From positions 1,550,001 through 1,614,000 of the forward strand of contig NZ_CP023439.1 in assembly GCF_002354895.1 (NCBI RefSeq): a DNA stretch of 64,000 nucleotides, read 5' to 3'. A model generated the notes under the pieces. That model worked only from the letters and a program-made list of their open reading frames with translations. It made no database searches and was not told the origin of the DNA. The translations under genes and the position numbers were made by a program. The first letter of the stretch is position 1. Each line of letters opens with the position of its first letter. Of the stretch, positions 35,511 to 45,651 are shown piece by piece. This stretch comes from Thauera sp. K11 (GTDB lineage: Bacteria; Pseudomonadota; Gammaproteobacteria; Burkholderiales; Rhodocyclaceae).

Positions 35511-36611
35511 ATGCAGCCCCGCACCATCCTGTTCGGTGCCGTCGATCGCCACAACTTCGGCGACCTGCTGCTCGCGCACTGCGCGGCAGCGGGCCTTGCC
35601 GGACGCGAACCGGTGTTCGCCGGGCTGGCGGCGCGCGACCTGCGTCCCTGGGGCGGACACCGCGTGCAGGCGCTGGCCGACGTCATCGCCATGCACGGCG
35701 ACGAGCCGGCTGAACTCGTGCACGTCGGCGGCGAGATCCTGACCACCACCGCGTGGGAGGCCGCAGTCATGCTGCAGGCGCCGGACGAGGCGCGGCGCGC
35801 GATTTCCCGCTTCGGCCGCGATCCCGCCGGGCAGCGGGCGTGGGCTTCGCAATGCCTCGGCACGCCTCGCGCGCTGCCCTACGTGCTCGGCCCGCCCGAA
35901 CTGCCCCCGGCATGGACCAGCCGCTTCGTCGCGGCGGGCGGCGTGGCGGCCGATCGCCTGCCGGCGGAGGCGATGGGCGAACTGGAGACTGCGCTGCGTG
36001 CTGCGGACGCCGTCTCGGTGCGGGACCGCGGCACGCAGGCGGCACTCGCGCGCCGGGGCGTGCGGGCGGAACTGCAGCCCGACCCGGCCGCGTGGACGCG
36101 CGGGTTGTTCGGCGGACGTATCGCCGAGCGGCTGGCCGGCGGCCTCCTTGCCGGCCAGCGCCGCCGGCAGCCGCGCTGGCTGGCGCTGCAACTCGCCGCC
36201 GCGTGGGGGGACGATGCCGCGCTGGCGCGCGTCGCACGGGCCGCCGCCGTCGAGGCGCGGGCCCGCCGTGCCGGCATCGTGCTGTTCTGCGCCGGCCTGG
36301 CGCCATGGCACGACGATCCGGAAGTGCTGCAGCGCCTGTCGTCGCAGATCGCGCGCCTGGTGCCCGGCATCCCGGCGGAGATCTTTCCTTCCGCCGATGT
36401 GTTCGATCTGTGCGCGCTGCTGGCCGGCGCCTCTTCCTATCTCGGCACCAGCCTGCACGGCTGGATCGTCGCCGCGAGTTTCGGCGTGCCGGCGCGCTGC
36501 CTGGTGGAAGGAGGCACGGCCAAGGCTGCGGCCTACGCCGACACGTGGAGCGGCGCCCCCGGCAGTGGATGGATTGCCTTCGGCGACCTGCCGCAGTGCG
36601 ACGACGCATAA
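35511..36611 (+). CDS. Polysaccharide pyruvyl transferase family protein
   Basis: 366 residues. The N-terminal LFGAVDRHNFGDLLLAH and the C-terminal SSYLGTSLHGWIVAASFGVPARCL match the two conserved ends of the pyruvyl transferase (WcaK/CsaB) fold. The protein probably acts on a surface glycan, but no other polysaccharide genes are beside it. The closest partners are yiiM and a DUF3617 gene on the same strand. It is the first gene of the block between hom and thrC. Confidence 0.85.
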   Translation: MQPRTILFGAVDRHNFGDLLLAHCAAAGLAGREPVFAGLAARDLRPWGGHRVQALADVIAMHGDEPAELVHVGGEILTTTAWEAAVMLQAPDEARRAISRFGRDPAGQRAWASQCLGTPRALPYVLGPPELPPAWTSRFVAAGGVAADRLPAEAMGELETALRAADAVSVRDRGTQAALARRGVRAELQPDPAAWTRGLFGGRIAERLAGGLLAGQRRRQPRWLALQLAAAWGDDAALARVARAAAVEARARRAGIVLFCAGLAPWHDDPEVLQRLSSQIARLVPGIPAEIFPSADVFDLCALLAGASSYLGTSLHGWIVAASFGVPARCLVEGGTAKAAAYADTWSGAPGSGWIAFGDLPQCDDA

Positions 36612-36679
36612 TGCACGCCTGCATCCCGAGGCGACGGATTGCGCCGTCGGCGATCCAGGACGAACAGGATGAACTCCCG

Positions 36680-37348
36680 ATGGCGACCATAGACCGGATC
36701 TTCGTCGGCGACCTGCGCCCGCTCGAACCCGAGGGGCAGTTGTCCGGCATCTTCAAGCAGCCGGTACACGGCGCGGTGAGCCTTACCCGCGACGGCCTCG
36801 CCGGCGACCACCAGGGCGACCGGGTGCATCACGGCGGCCCGCAGAAGGCGCTGCATCATTTCCCGGCCGAGCACTACGCCGCCTTTCGCCTCCGCTGGCC
36901 GCAACTCGCCGATCTGCTGCGGCCCGGCACGCTGGGCGAGAACCTCTCCACTACCGGGCTCGACGAGCGGCAGGTATGCATCGGCGACGTCTTTCGCGCC
37001 GGCACGGCACGCATCCAGGTCAGCCAGCCACGCCAGCCGTGCTGGAAGATCAGCCATCGGCTGGGCGTGGACGAAGCCTCACGTTTTGTTGCGCAACAAG
37101 GTTTGACCGGCTGGTACTACCGGGTGCTAGATGCCGGGACGCTGCAGGCCGGCGACGGGCTCGAACTGCTCGAGCGGCCTTCGCCCGAACTCAGCCTTGC
37201 GCGCTACTGGCAGGTGATCAACGAACACAGGCCGGATGCCGGGCTGTTGCGCCGGATCGCGACCGCGCCCGGGCTCGCGCCGGACAAGGCGGCACGGCTG
37301 AACGAACGGGCGGCCTGGCTGGAAGCCCATGGCGGCCGCAATACATGA
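36680..37348 (+). CDS. yiiM: MOSC-domain protein, YiiM-like
   Basis: 222 residues. MOSC core with VHHGGPQKALHHFPAEHY (about 49-66), LGENLSTTGL (85-94), and the molybdenum-cofactor Cys121 in SQPRQPCWK. The sequence parallels E. coli YiiM, which with YcbX reduces N-hydroxylated bases using a molybdenum cofactor. The ATG 67 nt after the previous stop is chosen; an upstream in-frame ATG near 36611 would add 23 residues. Confidence 0.9.
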   Translation: MATIDRIFVGDLRPLEPEGQLSGIFKQPVHGAVSLTRDGLAGDHQGDRVHHGGPQKALHHFPAEHYAAFRLRWPQLADLLRPGTLGENLSTTGLDERQVCIGDVFRAGTARIQVSQPRQPCWKISHRLGVDEASRFVAQQGLTGWYYRVLDAGTLQAGDGLELLERPSPELSLARYWQVINEHRPDAGLLRRIATAPGLAPDKAARLNERAAWLEAHGGRNT

Positions 37349-37408
37349 AAACCACGCTCCGGGCCGCTGCCCGACCGTGCAACCGAAATGCCGAAAAGGA
37401 ATCCCTCG

Positions 37409-37945
37409 ATGAATACGCTGCGAAAACTCGCCCTCGGTCTCGTCGTCCTGTCTGCCGCCGCGGCCGTGCATGCCGCGGACATCCGCCCGGGGTTGTGGGA
37501 ATTCCGCTCGACGCGCATGAACGTCGCCGGGCTGCCCGACCTGTCGTCGCAGATGGCGCAGATCCAGCAGCAACTGAAGAACCTGCCGCCCGACACCCGC
37601 CGCATGCTGGAGCAGCAGATGGCCGAGCGCGGCGTGACGCTGGGCGGCGACGGGGCGGTGCGCAGTTGCATCACGCCCGAGCAGGCGAAGCAGGACAACA
37701 TCTATTCCGGCAAGACCGAGGGCAACTGCACGCTGGCGGACGTGGTGAAGGGCCGCGGCACGGTGCGCGGGCGATTGACCTGCACCCAGCCCAAGGGCAG
37801 CGGCGAGTTCGAGGCGACGATCGCCTCGCCGGAACGATTCACCACGCGGATCGACCTGCGCTCCGAACGCGGCGACATGAAGATGGAAACCGAGGCGCGC
37901 TGGATCGGCGAGCGCTGCCCGGCGCCGCAGGCCGCCGTCCGCTGA
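37409..37945 (+). CDS. DUF3617 periplasmic protein
   Basis: 178 residues with a signal peptide (about 1-22, ending VHAAD). The mature protein begins IRPGLWEFRST, the typical DUF3617 opening, and has a charged coiled region near 55-85 and two cysteines (CITPEQA, NCTLAD) that probably pair. The ATG with AAAAGGA upstream is preferred over one seven codons earlier. Function is unknown for this family. Confidence 0.88.
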   Translation: MNTLRKLALGLVVLSAAAAVHAADIRPGLWEFRSTRMNVAGLPDLSSQMAQIQQQLKNLPPDTRRMLEQQMAERGVTLGGDGAVRSCITPEQAKQDNIYSGKTEGNCTLADVVKGRGTVRGRLTCTQPKGSGEFEATIASPERFTTRIDLRSERGDMKMETEARWIGERCPAPQAAVR

Positions 37946-38159
37946 CGGCACGCCCGGCGCCGGCGGCCCGCTGCGCCGGCACGGCCCACGCGCTGCGGGG
38001 CGCCGGGGGAATAAGCGTTCCCTTCGGCGGCCCCGGGGCATGGCACCGCCCGGATTGACAGATCTTCGGCGCGGGGCGCACTGTTGCGTCGCGCCCTTCG
38101 GCCGAAGGACGGATCGAAGGACGTCGTCCAGCCGCATCCGACAACGAGGAGGAAGCGCC

Positions 38160-38405
38160 ATGTCCGGCATCGGTCCCCACGTCGCAAGGAGAGGGCCCTA
38201 CGTCGTCGAAGCGGAAGCGGGCAAGCAGTATTTCTGGTGTGCCTGCGGCCGCAGCCGGAACCAGCCGTTCTGCGACGGCTCGCATGAAGGCAGCGGTTTC
38301 GGCCCGGTGGAATTCACGCCGGAAACGGACGGCACCGTCTTTCTGTGCGGTTGCAAGCACACCGCCGGCGTGCCGTACTGCGACGGTTCCCACAAGAAGC
38401 TCTGA
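38160..38405 (+). CDS. Double CDGSH iron-sulfur protein
   Basis: 81 residues with two CDGSH motifs: Cys27, Cys29, Cys38, His42 and Cys63, Cys65, Cys74, His78, each in the C-x-C-x8-CDGSH pattern. Each would hold a 2Fe-2S cluster with one His ligand. Such small tandem proteins act in electron transfer or redox sensing in bacteria. It is followed 26 nt later by dodecin, on the same transcript. Confidence 0.95.
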   Translation: MSGIGPHVARRGPYVVEAEAGKQYFWCACGRSRNQPFCDGSHEGSGFGPVEFTPETDGTVFLCGCKHTAGVPYCDGSHKKL

Positions 38406-38431
38406 TCGGCCCACACGCTCAGGAGGAGACC

Positions 38432-38641
38432 ATGTCGGATCACGTATACAAGAAGGTCGAGATCATCGGTTCGTCGAAGACGGGCATCGACGACGCCATC
38501 CGCAATGCCATCGAGACCGCTGCGAAGACCGTCCGCCACATCGACTGGTTCGAGGTCGTCGAGACCCGCGGCCACGTCGTGGATGGAGAGGTGGCGCATT
38601 TCCAGGTGACGCTGAAGGTCGGATTCCGGCTGGAAGGCTGA
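38432..38641 (+). CDS. Dodecin, flavin-storing protein
   Basis: 69 residues, the usual dodecin length, with [19 protein letters not shown] and [12 protein letters not shown], whose Trp stacks on the flavin. AGGAGGAG precedes the ATG. Dodecins form 12-mers that bind FMN or lumichrome. Adjacent CDGSH and dodecin genes suggest a redox or flavin housekeeping pair. Confidence 0.95.
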   Translation: MSDHVYKKVEIIGSSKTGIDDAIRNAIETAAKTVRHIDWFEVVETRGHVVDGEVAHFQVTLKVGFRLEG

Positions 38642-38669
38642 CGGCCGGACACCGGCGTTTCGCCGATGA

Positions 38670-38702
38670 AAAAGGGGACGGCCGGTTCTGCCGGCCGTCC
38701 CC
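38670..38702. terminator. Strong terminator after the lactate permease gene (and for dodecin)
   Basis: A perfect 12-bp stem GGGGACGGCCGG/CCGGCCGTCCCC with loop TTCTG. On the minus strand it is followed by TTTTT, so it best terminates the leftward lactate permease gene. It also lies just past the dodecin stop. Confidence 0.9.
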
Positions 38703-38749
38703 TGCCATTGCCGCGTTCGCCCGCCCGGCTCAGCGGGCGGCGGCGCGGA

Positions 38750-40396
38750 TCACGGAATCATCCACGGGAACACGTAGGCTTGCAGCGTGGTGATGATGCC
38801 GACGATGGTGGCGAACATCAGGCTGTGCTTGACGGTGAAGCGGAACAGGTCCGATTCCTTGCCGACCAGGCCGACCGCGGCGCAGGCGACGGCGATGGAT
38901 TGCGGCGAGATCATCTTGCCGGTCACGCCGCCGGTCGTGTTGGCCGCCACCAGCAGCGTGTCGGAGACGCCCACCTGGTTTGCGGTGGTGGCCTGCAGCG
39001 AGCAGAACAGCGCGTTCGACGACGTGTCGGAGCCGGTCAGGAACACGCCGAGCCAGCCGAGGAAGGGCGAGAAGAACGGGAACAGCGCACCGGTCCCGGC
39101 CAGCAGCAGCGCCAGCGTGGCCGACAGGCCGGAGTAATTGGCGACGAAGGCGAAGGCCAGCACCATGCCGATGGAGTAGATCGGGCGCTTGAGTTCGAGC
39201 ACGGTTTCCTTCAGCGTGCGCGCGGCGTCGCCGCCCCTCATGCCGAGCACGAGCATGCTGATCAGCGCGGCGATGAAGATCGCGGTGCCGGTGGCCGACA
39301 GGAGGTCGAGCTTGTAGACCGCGGCGTAGGGCGTGGCCTGCGCGACGATCGGCTCCATCTTGATCACCAGCTTGTCGAGCATCGGCACCGGGAACTGGAA
39401 CACCGTTGCATACAGCGCTCCATCCTTGGCGAACAGCGCCTTGAACGGCTTCAGGCTCCAGATCGTGACCATCGCGGTGAGGATGACGAAGGGCGACCAC
39501 GCCTTGGCGATCTCGCCGAAGCCGTAGTGCCGGTCCTCGCCGAGTTCCGCATGGTGCTGCTTGTCGAAGCGGAACACGCGCTTGGGCTTCCAGTTCTTCA
39601 GGAACAGGGTCAGGCAGATCAGGCTCACCAGCGCGGAGGTGATGTCCGGCAGCTCGGGTCCGATGTAGTTGGCGGTGAAGTACTGCGTCACCGCGAAGCT
39701 GCCGCCGGCCACCAGGATCGCGGGCCAGGTTTCCTTGATGCCGCGCCAGCCGTCCATCATCGCCACCAGCCAGAACGGCACGATCACCGACAGCAGCGGC
39801 AACTGGCGGCCGGCCATCTGGCCGATCTTGAACGGGTCGATGCCGGTCACCTGGCCGCCGACGATGATCGGGATGCCCATCGCGCCGAAGGCCACCGGCG
39901 CGGTGTTGGCGATCAGGCACAGGCCGGCGGCGTACAGCGGGTTGAAGCCCAGCCCCACCAGCAGCGCGGCGGTGATCGCCACCGGCGCGCCGAAGCCGGC
40001 CGCACCTTCCAGGAAGGCGCCGAACGAGAAGCCCACCAGCAGCATCTGCAGCCGCTGGTCGTCGGTGATCGACACCACCGAGGCGCGGATGACGTCGAAC
40101 TGGCCGGTCTTCACCGTGATCTTGTACAGGAAGACGGCGGCGATGATGATCCACGCGATCGGCCACAGGCCGTACAGGAAGCCGTAGCCGGCGGAGGCCA
40201 GCGCCATCGGAACGGGCATCTTGTAGAAGAAGATGGCGACGCCGAGGGCGATCGCCACCGTGATCGTGCCGGCGACGTGGCCCTTCATGCGCAGCACGGC
40301 CAGCGCGATGAAGAAAAAGAAGATAGGCAGGGCGGCGATCAGCGCAGACAACCATAGGTTGCCCAGCGGATCGTAAATTTGCATCCACGGTTGCAT
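38750..40396 (-). CDS. lctP: L-lactate permease
   Basis: 548 residues with 13-14 membrane helices, LctP family. Typical motifs are [18 protein letters not shown] (about residues 130-147), [14 protein letters not shown], and [13 protein letters not shown] near 445. It takes up lactate, probably with protons, and may carry D-lactate and glycolate. The ATG preceded by GAGGAGG is chosen; a TTG six codons upstream is unlikely. It is the last gene of the lutA-lutC-lutB-dld-lctP run on the minus strand. Confidence 0.96.
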   Translation of the reverse strand: MQPWMQIYDPLGNLWLSALIAALPIFFFFIALAVLRMKGHVAGTITVAIALGVAIFFYKMPVPMALASAGYGFLYGLWPIAWIIIAAVFLYKITVKTGQFDVIRASVVSITDDQRLQMLLVGFSFGAFLEGAAGFGAPVAITAALLVGLGFNPLYAAGLCLIANTAPVAFGAMGIPIIVGGQVTGIDPFKIGQMAGRQLPLLSVIVPFWLVAMMDGWRGIKETWPAILVAGGSFAVTQYFTANYIGPELPDITSALVSLICLTLFLKNWKPKRVFRFDKQHHAELGEDRHYGFGEIAKAWSPFVILTAMVTIWSLKPFKALFAKDGALYATVFQFPVPMLDKLVIKMEPIVAQATPYAAVYKLDLLSATGTAIFIAALISMLVLGMRGGDAARTLKETVLELKRPIYSIGMVLAFAFVANYSGLSATLALLLAGTGALFPFFSPFLGWLGVFLTGSDTSSNALFCSLQATTANQVGVSDTLLVAANTTGGVTGKMISPQSIAVACAAVGLVGKESDLFRFTVKHSLMFATIVGIITTLQAYVFPWMIP

Positions 40397-40565
40397 CGGG
40401 TGGGTCCTCCTCAAGGAATCCGTTTCGATCGGGTTGTTTTGAACGGTGCTGCGCGGGTTGCCGCGGCTCGTGGGTTGCGGCCGGCGGTCGTTGTTCTCGT
40501 GCGGCGGGCGGGGCTGGTTCGCGGGGGAGGGCCCCCGCGGCTGGGGTGGTGGATCGGAGTCGCGT

Positions 40566-43352
40566 TCAACAGGCCGCCAGGCGGGCCGCCTCCGTGCTGC
40601 ATTCGTCCAGCAGGTGGACGATCGAGCGGTAGGGCAGGCCGGTGGCGGCGGTCAGGCCGATTTCGCAGGTCTGGTTGCTGGAGTAGCCGCCGCAGCAGCC
40701 GGCCGGCACCTCCGCGTGCAGCTTGCGCAGCGCATGGGCATTCAGTTCGGGCACGACGAAGCCGCGGTCGCCGCCGAAGCCGCAGCACTTCACCTGCGCC
40801 GGCAGCGTGACCTCGTCGGCGCAGGCGCGGGCGAGCTTCGTCAGCTTGTCCTCGAAACCCATGCGGCGCGCGCTGCAGTTCAGGTGGATCAGCACCGGGC
40901 CGGCCTTTTTCGCCAGCATCAGGCGCGGCAGCAGGGCGTCGTGCGCGAATTCGACGAGGTCGTATACCGGCAGGCGTTCGGCGAGGAAGGTCTTCATGCG
41001 CAGCGAGCAGGCGCTGGCGTCGAGCACGATGGGATGGCGTCCGTCTTCGCTGGCGCGGCGCAGCACCGCCTCGAGTTCGGCCGACTTGCGGTCGGCGTCC
41101 TCCGCCATGCCCTTGCTGACGAAGGACTGTCCGCAGCACAGCGCATCGACGCCCTCGGGCACCACGGGCGCGTAGCCGGCGCGTTCGAGCACGCGGATGA
41201 CGGTGGCCGACAGCGCCGCCTCGGGCGTGTCGGCGCCGAAGATGCGGCCGGCGCAGGTCGGGAAATAGACCACCTTGTCGCCCGCGCCGGCGCGCGCCGA
41301 GACGCGGCCGGGGGGCTGCGGCCGCGGCATGCCCGCCTTCCATGCGCCGCCGGTGAGGCGGGCGAGGAGCTGCGTGCCGACCACCGATTCGGCGACGTGG
41401 CCCGCCTTCAGCGCGGTGCGGGCCAGTGCCTGGGTGGCGCCGAAATGGTTGGCCGCGACCTGGCCCAGCTTGCGCGCGACGGTGGACAGCTTTTCGCCGC
41501 GCACCGCGCGCGTCAGCGCGCCGGTCTCGATGCCGACCGGGCAGGCGGTGGCGCACAGGCCGCAGGTGGCGCAGGTGTCGAGGCCCATGTAGAGATAGTC
41601 GCGGCCGAGTTCGCCGGCATCCTCGCCGGCGGCTTCGCGCCGGGCCAGCTCGCGCCAGCCGACGATGCGCTGGCGCGGCGACAGGGTGAGGCCGTGCGAC
41701 GGGCATTGCGGCTCGCAGAAGCCGCATTCGATGCAGCGGTCCACCGGGGCGTACAGCGCGCCCGCCGCCGGCATCGGCTTGAGGTGCCTGAGGTGCGCCC
41801 GGGCATCGTCGTTGATGACGACGCCGGGGTTGAGCAGATCCTCCGGGTCGAACAGGCGCTTGATCTCCTTCATCAGCGCGTACGCGCGGGCACCCCATTC
41901 CAGCTCGACGAAGGGGGCCATGTTGCGCCCGGTGCCGTGTTCGGCCTTCAGCGAGCCGTCGTACTTTTCCACCAGCAGGGCGCACACCTCGTCCATGAAG
42001 GCGGCGTAGCGCGCGACTTCCGATTCGATGCCGAAATCCTGCGTGAACACGAAATGGACGTTGCCCTCCAGCGCATGGCCGAAGATGATCGCCTCGTGGT
42101 AGCCGTGCTTCGCGAACAGGCGCTGCAGGTCGAGGCAGCAGGCGGCGAGGTCGGGCACCGCGACGGCGACGTCCTCGATGATGACGGTCGTGCCCGGCTT
42201 GCGCACCGCGCCCACCGCCGGAAAGGTGCCCTTGCGCACGTGCCACAGGCGGTCGATCTCGGCCGGGTCGGTGGTGAAGGCGGGCGGCTCGAGCAGCGGG
42301 TGGTTCGCCAGTTCGGCGAGCACGGCGGCGACGCGCTCGCCGAGTCCGGGCGCCGACGGCGCGCGCGTTTCGATCAGCAGCGCGGTGGCGCCGTCGGCCA
42401 GCGTGAGCAGCAGCGGCGGCATGCCCGGCTTGTCCGCCACCGCGCGCAGCGAGGCGCGGTCGAGCAGCTCGACGGCATCCACCGGTCCGGCCTTGAGCCC
42501 GGCCACAGCGCGGCAGGCGCTCTCCATGTCGGGGAAGAACACCAGCGCGCTTGCCTTGTGGGCGTATTCCGGCACCGTGCGGTAGGTGACGAGGGAGATG
42601 AAGCCCAGCGTGCCTTCGGAGCCGATCATCAGGTGGGCGAGGATGTCCACCGGGTCGTCGAAATCGACCAGCGCGTTGAGGCTGTAGCCGGTGGTGTTCT
42701 TGATCTTGTACTTGCTGCGGATGCGCGCGGCCAGCTCCGTGTCGGCGCGCACCTCGGCGGCAAGGGCGGCCAGGCGTTCGAGCAGCGCCGCACGGCTGTC
42801 GCGGAATTCGGCGACGCTGGCCTCGTCCCCGGTGTCGAGCAGGCTGCCGTCGGCGAACAGCACGCGGATCGCGGCCAGCGTGTTGTAGCTGTTCTGCGCC
42901 GTGCCGCAGCACATGCCGCTGCTGTTGTTGGCGGCGATGCCGCCGATCTTGGCGGCGTTGATCGACGCCGGATCGGGGCCGATCTTGCGCCCCAGCGGCG
43001 CGAGGCGGCGGTTGACCTCGGCGCCGACGATCGCCGGCCCCACTTCCACCGTGGCGCCGTCGGCCGCGATGCGGCAGCTTGCCAGCCCCTCGCCGAGCAG
43101 CACCAGCACGCCGTCGGTGACCGCCTGCCCGCACAGGCTGGTGCCCGCGGCGCGGAAGGTGACCGGCCGGCGGAACTGGCGGGCGAGGCCGACGACGTCG
43201 CGGACTTCGTCCTCGTCGTCGACGACGGCGACCACCTCGGGGATCAGCCGGTAGAAGCTGCCGTCCGTGCCGTAGGCGAGACGGCGCAGTTCGTCGGTGA
43301 TCACGCGTCCGGCGGGCAGCCGGCGGCGCAGGGCTTCGATCAATGCGGACAC
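40566..43352 (-). CDS. dld: FAD/Fe-S D-lactate dehydrogenase (fused three-part type)
   Basis: 928 residues from a GTG start with GGGAGGACC upstream. The N-terminal half is a GlcD-like FAD oxidase ([13 protein letters not shown] near 66-78, [10 protein letters not shown] near 243, [11 protein letters not shown] near 455). It is followed by two 4Fe-4S motifs ([13 protein letters not shown] about 540, [13 protein letters not shown] about 598) and two CCG domains (CCGQSF and CCGFGGD, later CCGGYSSN). This fused form oxidises D-lactate and feeds electrons to quinone. It lies 86 nt downstream of lutB. Glycolate as substrate is possible. Confidence 0.93.
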   Translation of the reverse strand: MSALIEALRRRLPAGRVITDELRRLAYGTDGSFYRLIPEVVAVVDDEDEVRDVVGLARQFRRPVTFRAAGTSLCGQAVTDGVLVLLGEGLASCRIAADGATVEVGPAIVGAEVNRRLAPLGRKIGPDPASINAAKIGGIAANNSSGMCCGTAQNSYNTLAAIRVLFADGSLLDTGDEASVAEFRDSRAALLERLAALAAEVRADTELAARIRSKYKIKNTTGYSLNALVDFDDPVDILAHLMIGSEGTLGFISLVTYRTVPEYAHKASALVFFPDMESACRAVAGLKAGPVDAVELLDRASLRAVADKPGMPPLLLTLADGATALLIETRAPSAPGLGERVAAVLAELANHPLLEPPAFTTDPAEIDRLWHVRKGTFPAVGAVRKPGTTVIIEDVAVAVPDLAACCLDLQRLFAKHGYHEAIIFGHALEGNVHFVFTQDFGIESEVARYAAFMDEVCALLVEKYDGSLKAEHGTGRNMAPFVELEWGARAYALMKEIKRLFDPEDLLNPGVVINDDARAHLRHLKPMPAAGALYAPVDRCIECGFCEPQCPSHGLTLSPRQRIVGWRELARREAAGEDAGELGRDYLYMGLDTCATCGLCATACPVGIETGALTRAVRGEKLSTVARKLGQVAANHFGATQALARTALKAGHVAESVVGTQLLARLTGGAWKAGMPRPQPPGRVSARAGAGDKVVYFPTCAGRIFGADTPEAALSATVIRVLERAGYAPVVPEGVDALCCGQSFVSKGMAEDADRKSAELEAVLRRASEDGRHPIVLDASACSLRMKTFLAERLPVYDLVEFAHDALLPRLMLAKKAGPVLIHLNCSARRMGFEDKLTKLARACADEVTLPAQVKCCGFGGDRGFVVPELNAHALRKLHAEVPAGCCGGYSSNQTCEIGLTAATGLPYRSIVHLLDECSTEAARLAAC

Positions 43353-43437
43353 AATGGGTCCTCCCGTCAGGGATGCGTTGAATGGGTCGGTTGCTCGCCC
43401 GTGGGCGCCCCGCGCGAGGCGGGGCGGCCGGGCGCGT

Positions 43438-44898
43438 CTAGCGGCGGTCGCGCACCATGTCCCTCAGCCTTCGCGGCGCGGGCGTGAGCGGCGTGCGGGC
43501 GGCGGTCCACCCGCTCTGGCGGGACGGCGTGAGCGCGCGCAGGCGCGACGCGAGCCAGCTGAACAGCCGGTAGTTGCCCGGGCTGGCGTAGATGCGCGCC
43601 CACGCCCGCCAGGCGAAGGAGGCCAGCGCGCTGTAGCCCGCGCCCTGGCCGGCCATCGCCGGATTCGCGTGGGGCGCGCTCTGGGCTTCGCCGCGCAGGC
43701 GCACCAGCAGCTCGGGGATGGGGATCCTGACCGGGCAGACCTCGCCGCAGGCGCCGCACAGGGTGGAGACCGTCGGCAGCAGGTGGGTCTGTTCCAGGCC
43801 CATCATGTGGGGCGACACGATCTTGCCGATCGGGCCGGGGTAGGTCGTGCCGTAGGCATGGCCGCCGATGCGGGTATAGACCGGGCAGTGGTTCATGCAG
43901 GCGCCGCAGCGGATGCACTGCAGCGTCTTGCGCAACTGTTCGTCGGCATAAGCCTGGCTGCGGCCGTTGTCGAGCAGGATCAGGTGCACCTCTTCGGGGC
44001 CGTCCTTCTCGTCCGGCTTGCGCGGGCCGGAGATCATGTTGAAGTAGGTGGAGATCGCCTGTCCGGTGGCCGAGCGGGTCAGGATGGAGAACAGCGGCGC
44101 GACGTGCTCGAGCTTTTCGACGACCTTCTCGATGCCGGTGATCGCCATGTGCACCCGCGGCACGGTGGTGCACATGCGGCCGTTGCCTTCGTTCTCGACC
44201 AGGCACAGGGTGCCGGTCTCGGCGACCGCGAAATTCACGCCGGACAGGCCGATGTCGGCCTGCTCGAACTTCTCGCGCAGCACCTGGCGGCCGATCTGGA
44301 TCAGCGCATCGACGTTGTCGGTGTAGTCGACGCCGGGCACCTTGTCGGCGAACAGGCGGGCGATCTGCTCCTTGGTCTTGTGGATCGCCGGCATGATGAT
44401 GTGCGAGGGCTTTTCGCCGGCGAGCTGGACGATGTATTCGCCCATGTCCGACTCCAGCGCCTCGATGCCGGCAGCCTGCATCGCGTGGTTGAACTCGATC
44501 TCCTCGCTGACCATCGACTTGCCCTTGACGATGGACTTCGCCGCGTGGCGGCGGGCGATGCCGAGCATGATCGCGTTGGCTTCGCCGGCGTCCGCCGCCC
44601 AGTGCACCTGCACGCCGTTGCGCGTCAGGTTGGCTTCGAGCTGCTCCAGCAGGTCGGGCAGCTTCGACAGGCTGTACTGGCGGATGGCCTCGGACAGCGT
44701 GCGCAGCGAGGCCAGTTCGGATTCGTCCGGGAACTGCGCCGCGCGCTTGGCCATCAGGAAGTCCATCGCGCCGCGGAAGCTCGTGCGCAGGTGCGGGTCG
44801 TTGACCGCCTCGTGCATGCGTTCGCGCAGGGCCTGCGCCGACACGAAGGCGATGGGGCGGGCGTCGCCCTTCGAGGTGGCGGGAGCAGGGGCGCTCAT
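43438..44898 (-). CDS. lutB: LutB, iron-sulfur subunit of L-lactate oxidation
   Basis: 486 residues. LUD domain in the N-terminal half (SMVSEEIEFNHAM, SGVNFAVAETGTL near 210-222) followed by ferredoxin motifs CIRCGACMNHCPVY (about 310) and CGACGEVCPV (about 362). It is the ferredoxin-like part of LutABC, which oxidises L-lactate to pyruvate. The ATG overlaps the lutC stop by 4 nt. A stretch of about 115 residues after the second motif is longer than in short LutB forms. Confidence 0.95.
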   Translation of the reverse strand: MSAPAPATSKGDARPIAFVSAQALRERMHEAVNDPHLRTSFRGAMDFLMAKRAAQFPDESELASLRTLSEAIRQYSLSKLPDLLEQLEANLTRNGVQVHWAADAGEANAIMLGIARRHAAKSIVKGKSMVSEEIEFNHAMQAAGIEALESDMGEYIVQLAGEKPSHIIMPAIHKTKEQIARLFADKVPGVDYTDNVDALIQIGRQVLREKFEQADIGLSGVNFAVAETGTLCLVENEGNGRMCTTVPRVHMAITGIEKVVEKLEHVAPLFSILTRSATGQAISTYFNMISGPRKPDEKDGPEEVHLILLDNGRSQAYADEQLRKTLQCIRCGACMNHCPVYTRIGGHAYGTTYPGPIGKIVSPHMMGLEQTHLLPTVSTLCGACGEVCPVRIPIPELLVRLRGEAQSAPHANPAMAGQGAGYSALASFAWRAWARIYASPGNYRLFSWLASRLRALTPSRQSGWTAARTPLTPAPRRLRDMVRDRR

Positions 44899-45650
44899 CG
44901 AACCTCTCCTTCGGCCTCGATCACGATCACCACCAGTTCCTTCGGGCCGTGGGCGCCGTAGGCCAGCGTCTGCTGGATGTCGGCCGTCTTGGACGGGCCC
45001 GAGACCAGCAGCGCGTTGGTGGGCAGGCCGTCGGCCCAGTTTCCGGCGCGGATCGCATCGAAGAAGGTCGGATGGATGCTGCGGGCGTCGAGCAGCGCGA
45101 AGTGGATCGGCGGCACCAGCGACAGCGTGCGCGGCTCCGCTTCGGACGGCCACACGATCAGCGTGCCGGTCTCGGCGATCGCGCCCAGCGCCTGGGTGAA
45201 GCCGGCGTCGATGCGATGGAAGAGTTCCGCCTTCAGGTCTTCGACGCAGCCCGCCCACGGGCGCAGCGCGGTGGCGGGGAAGGCGGACTGGTCGAGCCTG
45301 CCACCGGCGGGCGTGCCGGCGCCGTAGAGCAGCGAGCCGACGCCTTTCTCGGCGCACAGGCGGGCGAGCAGCGCCGGCCAGCCGGCCTCGCTCGCGAGAT
45401 GGACTTCGGCGTGGAAGCTCTCGATGCCGGCCCGGAAGCGCGCCACGCGCCCGGCGAGCGTTTCGTTGCGCGCGCGCGGAGCGTAGTGCTCGTCGAGCAC
45501 CGGTGCGGGCAGGGGCTGGGACGGGCGGCTGGCGCGCAGTCTGGCCAGGATGCGGTCGCGGGTGGTGCCCGCTTCCCTGGCGCCCGGCCCGAAGCCATTG
45601 GGTGCCCCCCCTTGGGGCAGCGAACGAGGTGAGCGTGGGGGCTGTTTCAC
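44895..45650 (-). CDS. lutC: LutC, LUD-domain protein with a repeat-derived N-terminus
   Basis: 251 residues from a GTG two nt after the lutA stop, with GGAGGAA upstream, so this start is well supported. The LUD domain (about 50-250) has AIAETGTLIVWPS and LLVSGPSKTADIQQTLAYGAHGP near the end. Residues about 4-27 (SPRSLPQGGAPNGFGPG) are not LutC-like. They are encoded by a stretch that looks like a dispersed intergenic repeat of betaproteobacteria. LutC completes the LutABC L-lactate oxidase. Confidence 0.92.
   Translation of the reverse strand: MKQPPRSPRSLPQGGAPNGFGPGAREAGTTRDRILARLRASRPSQPLPAPVLDEHYAPRARNETLAGRVARFRAGIESFHAEVHLASEAGWPALLARLCAEKGVGSLLYGAGTPAGGRLDQSAFPATALRPWAGCVEDLKAELFHRIDAGFTQALGAIAETGTLIVWPSEAEPRTLSLVPPIHFALLDARSIHPTFFDAIRAGNWADGLPTNALLVSGPSKTADIQQTLAYGAHGPKELVVIVIEAEGEVR
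45590..45642. repeat. Dispersed-repeat-like element inside the 5' end of lutC
   Basis: The stretch carries GCCCCC...GGGGGC arms around TTGGGGCAGCGAACGAGG and TGAGCGT, a form I associate with short intergenic repeats of Rhodocyclales and Burkholderiales. Here it lies in frame within lutC. Copy number elsewhere cannot be judged from this window, where I see only one copy. Confidence 0.5.
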
Positions 45651-45651
45651 T

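Noticed and set aside
40446..43487. A 1,013-codon open frame on the plus strand
   Set aside because: Antisense to the D-lactate dehydrogenase gene, whose FAD and Fe-S motifs are clear.
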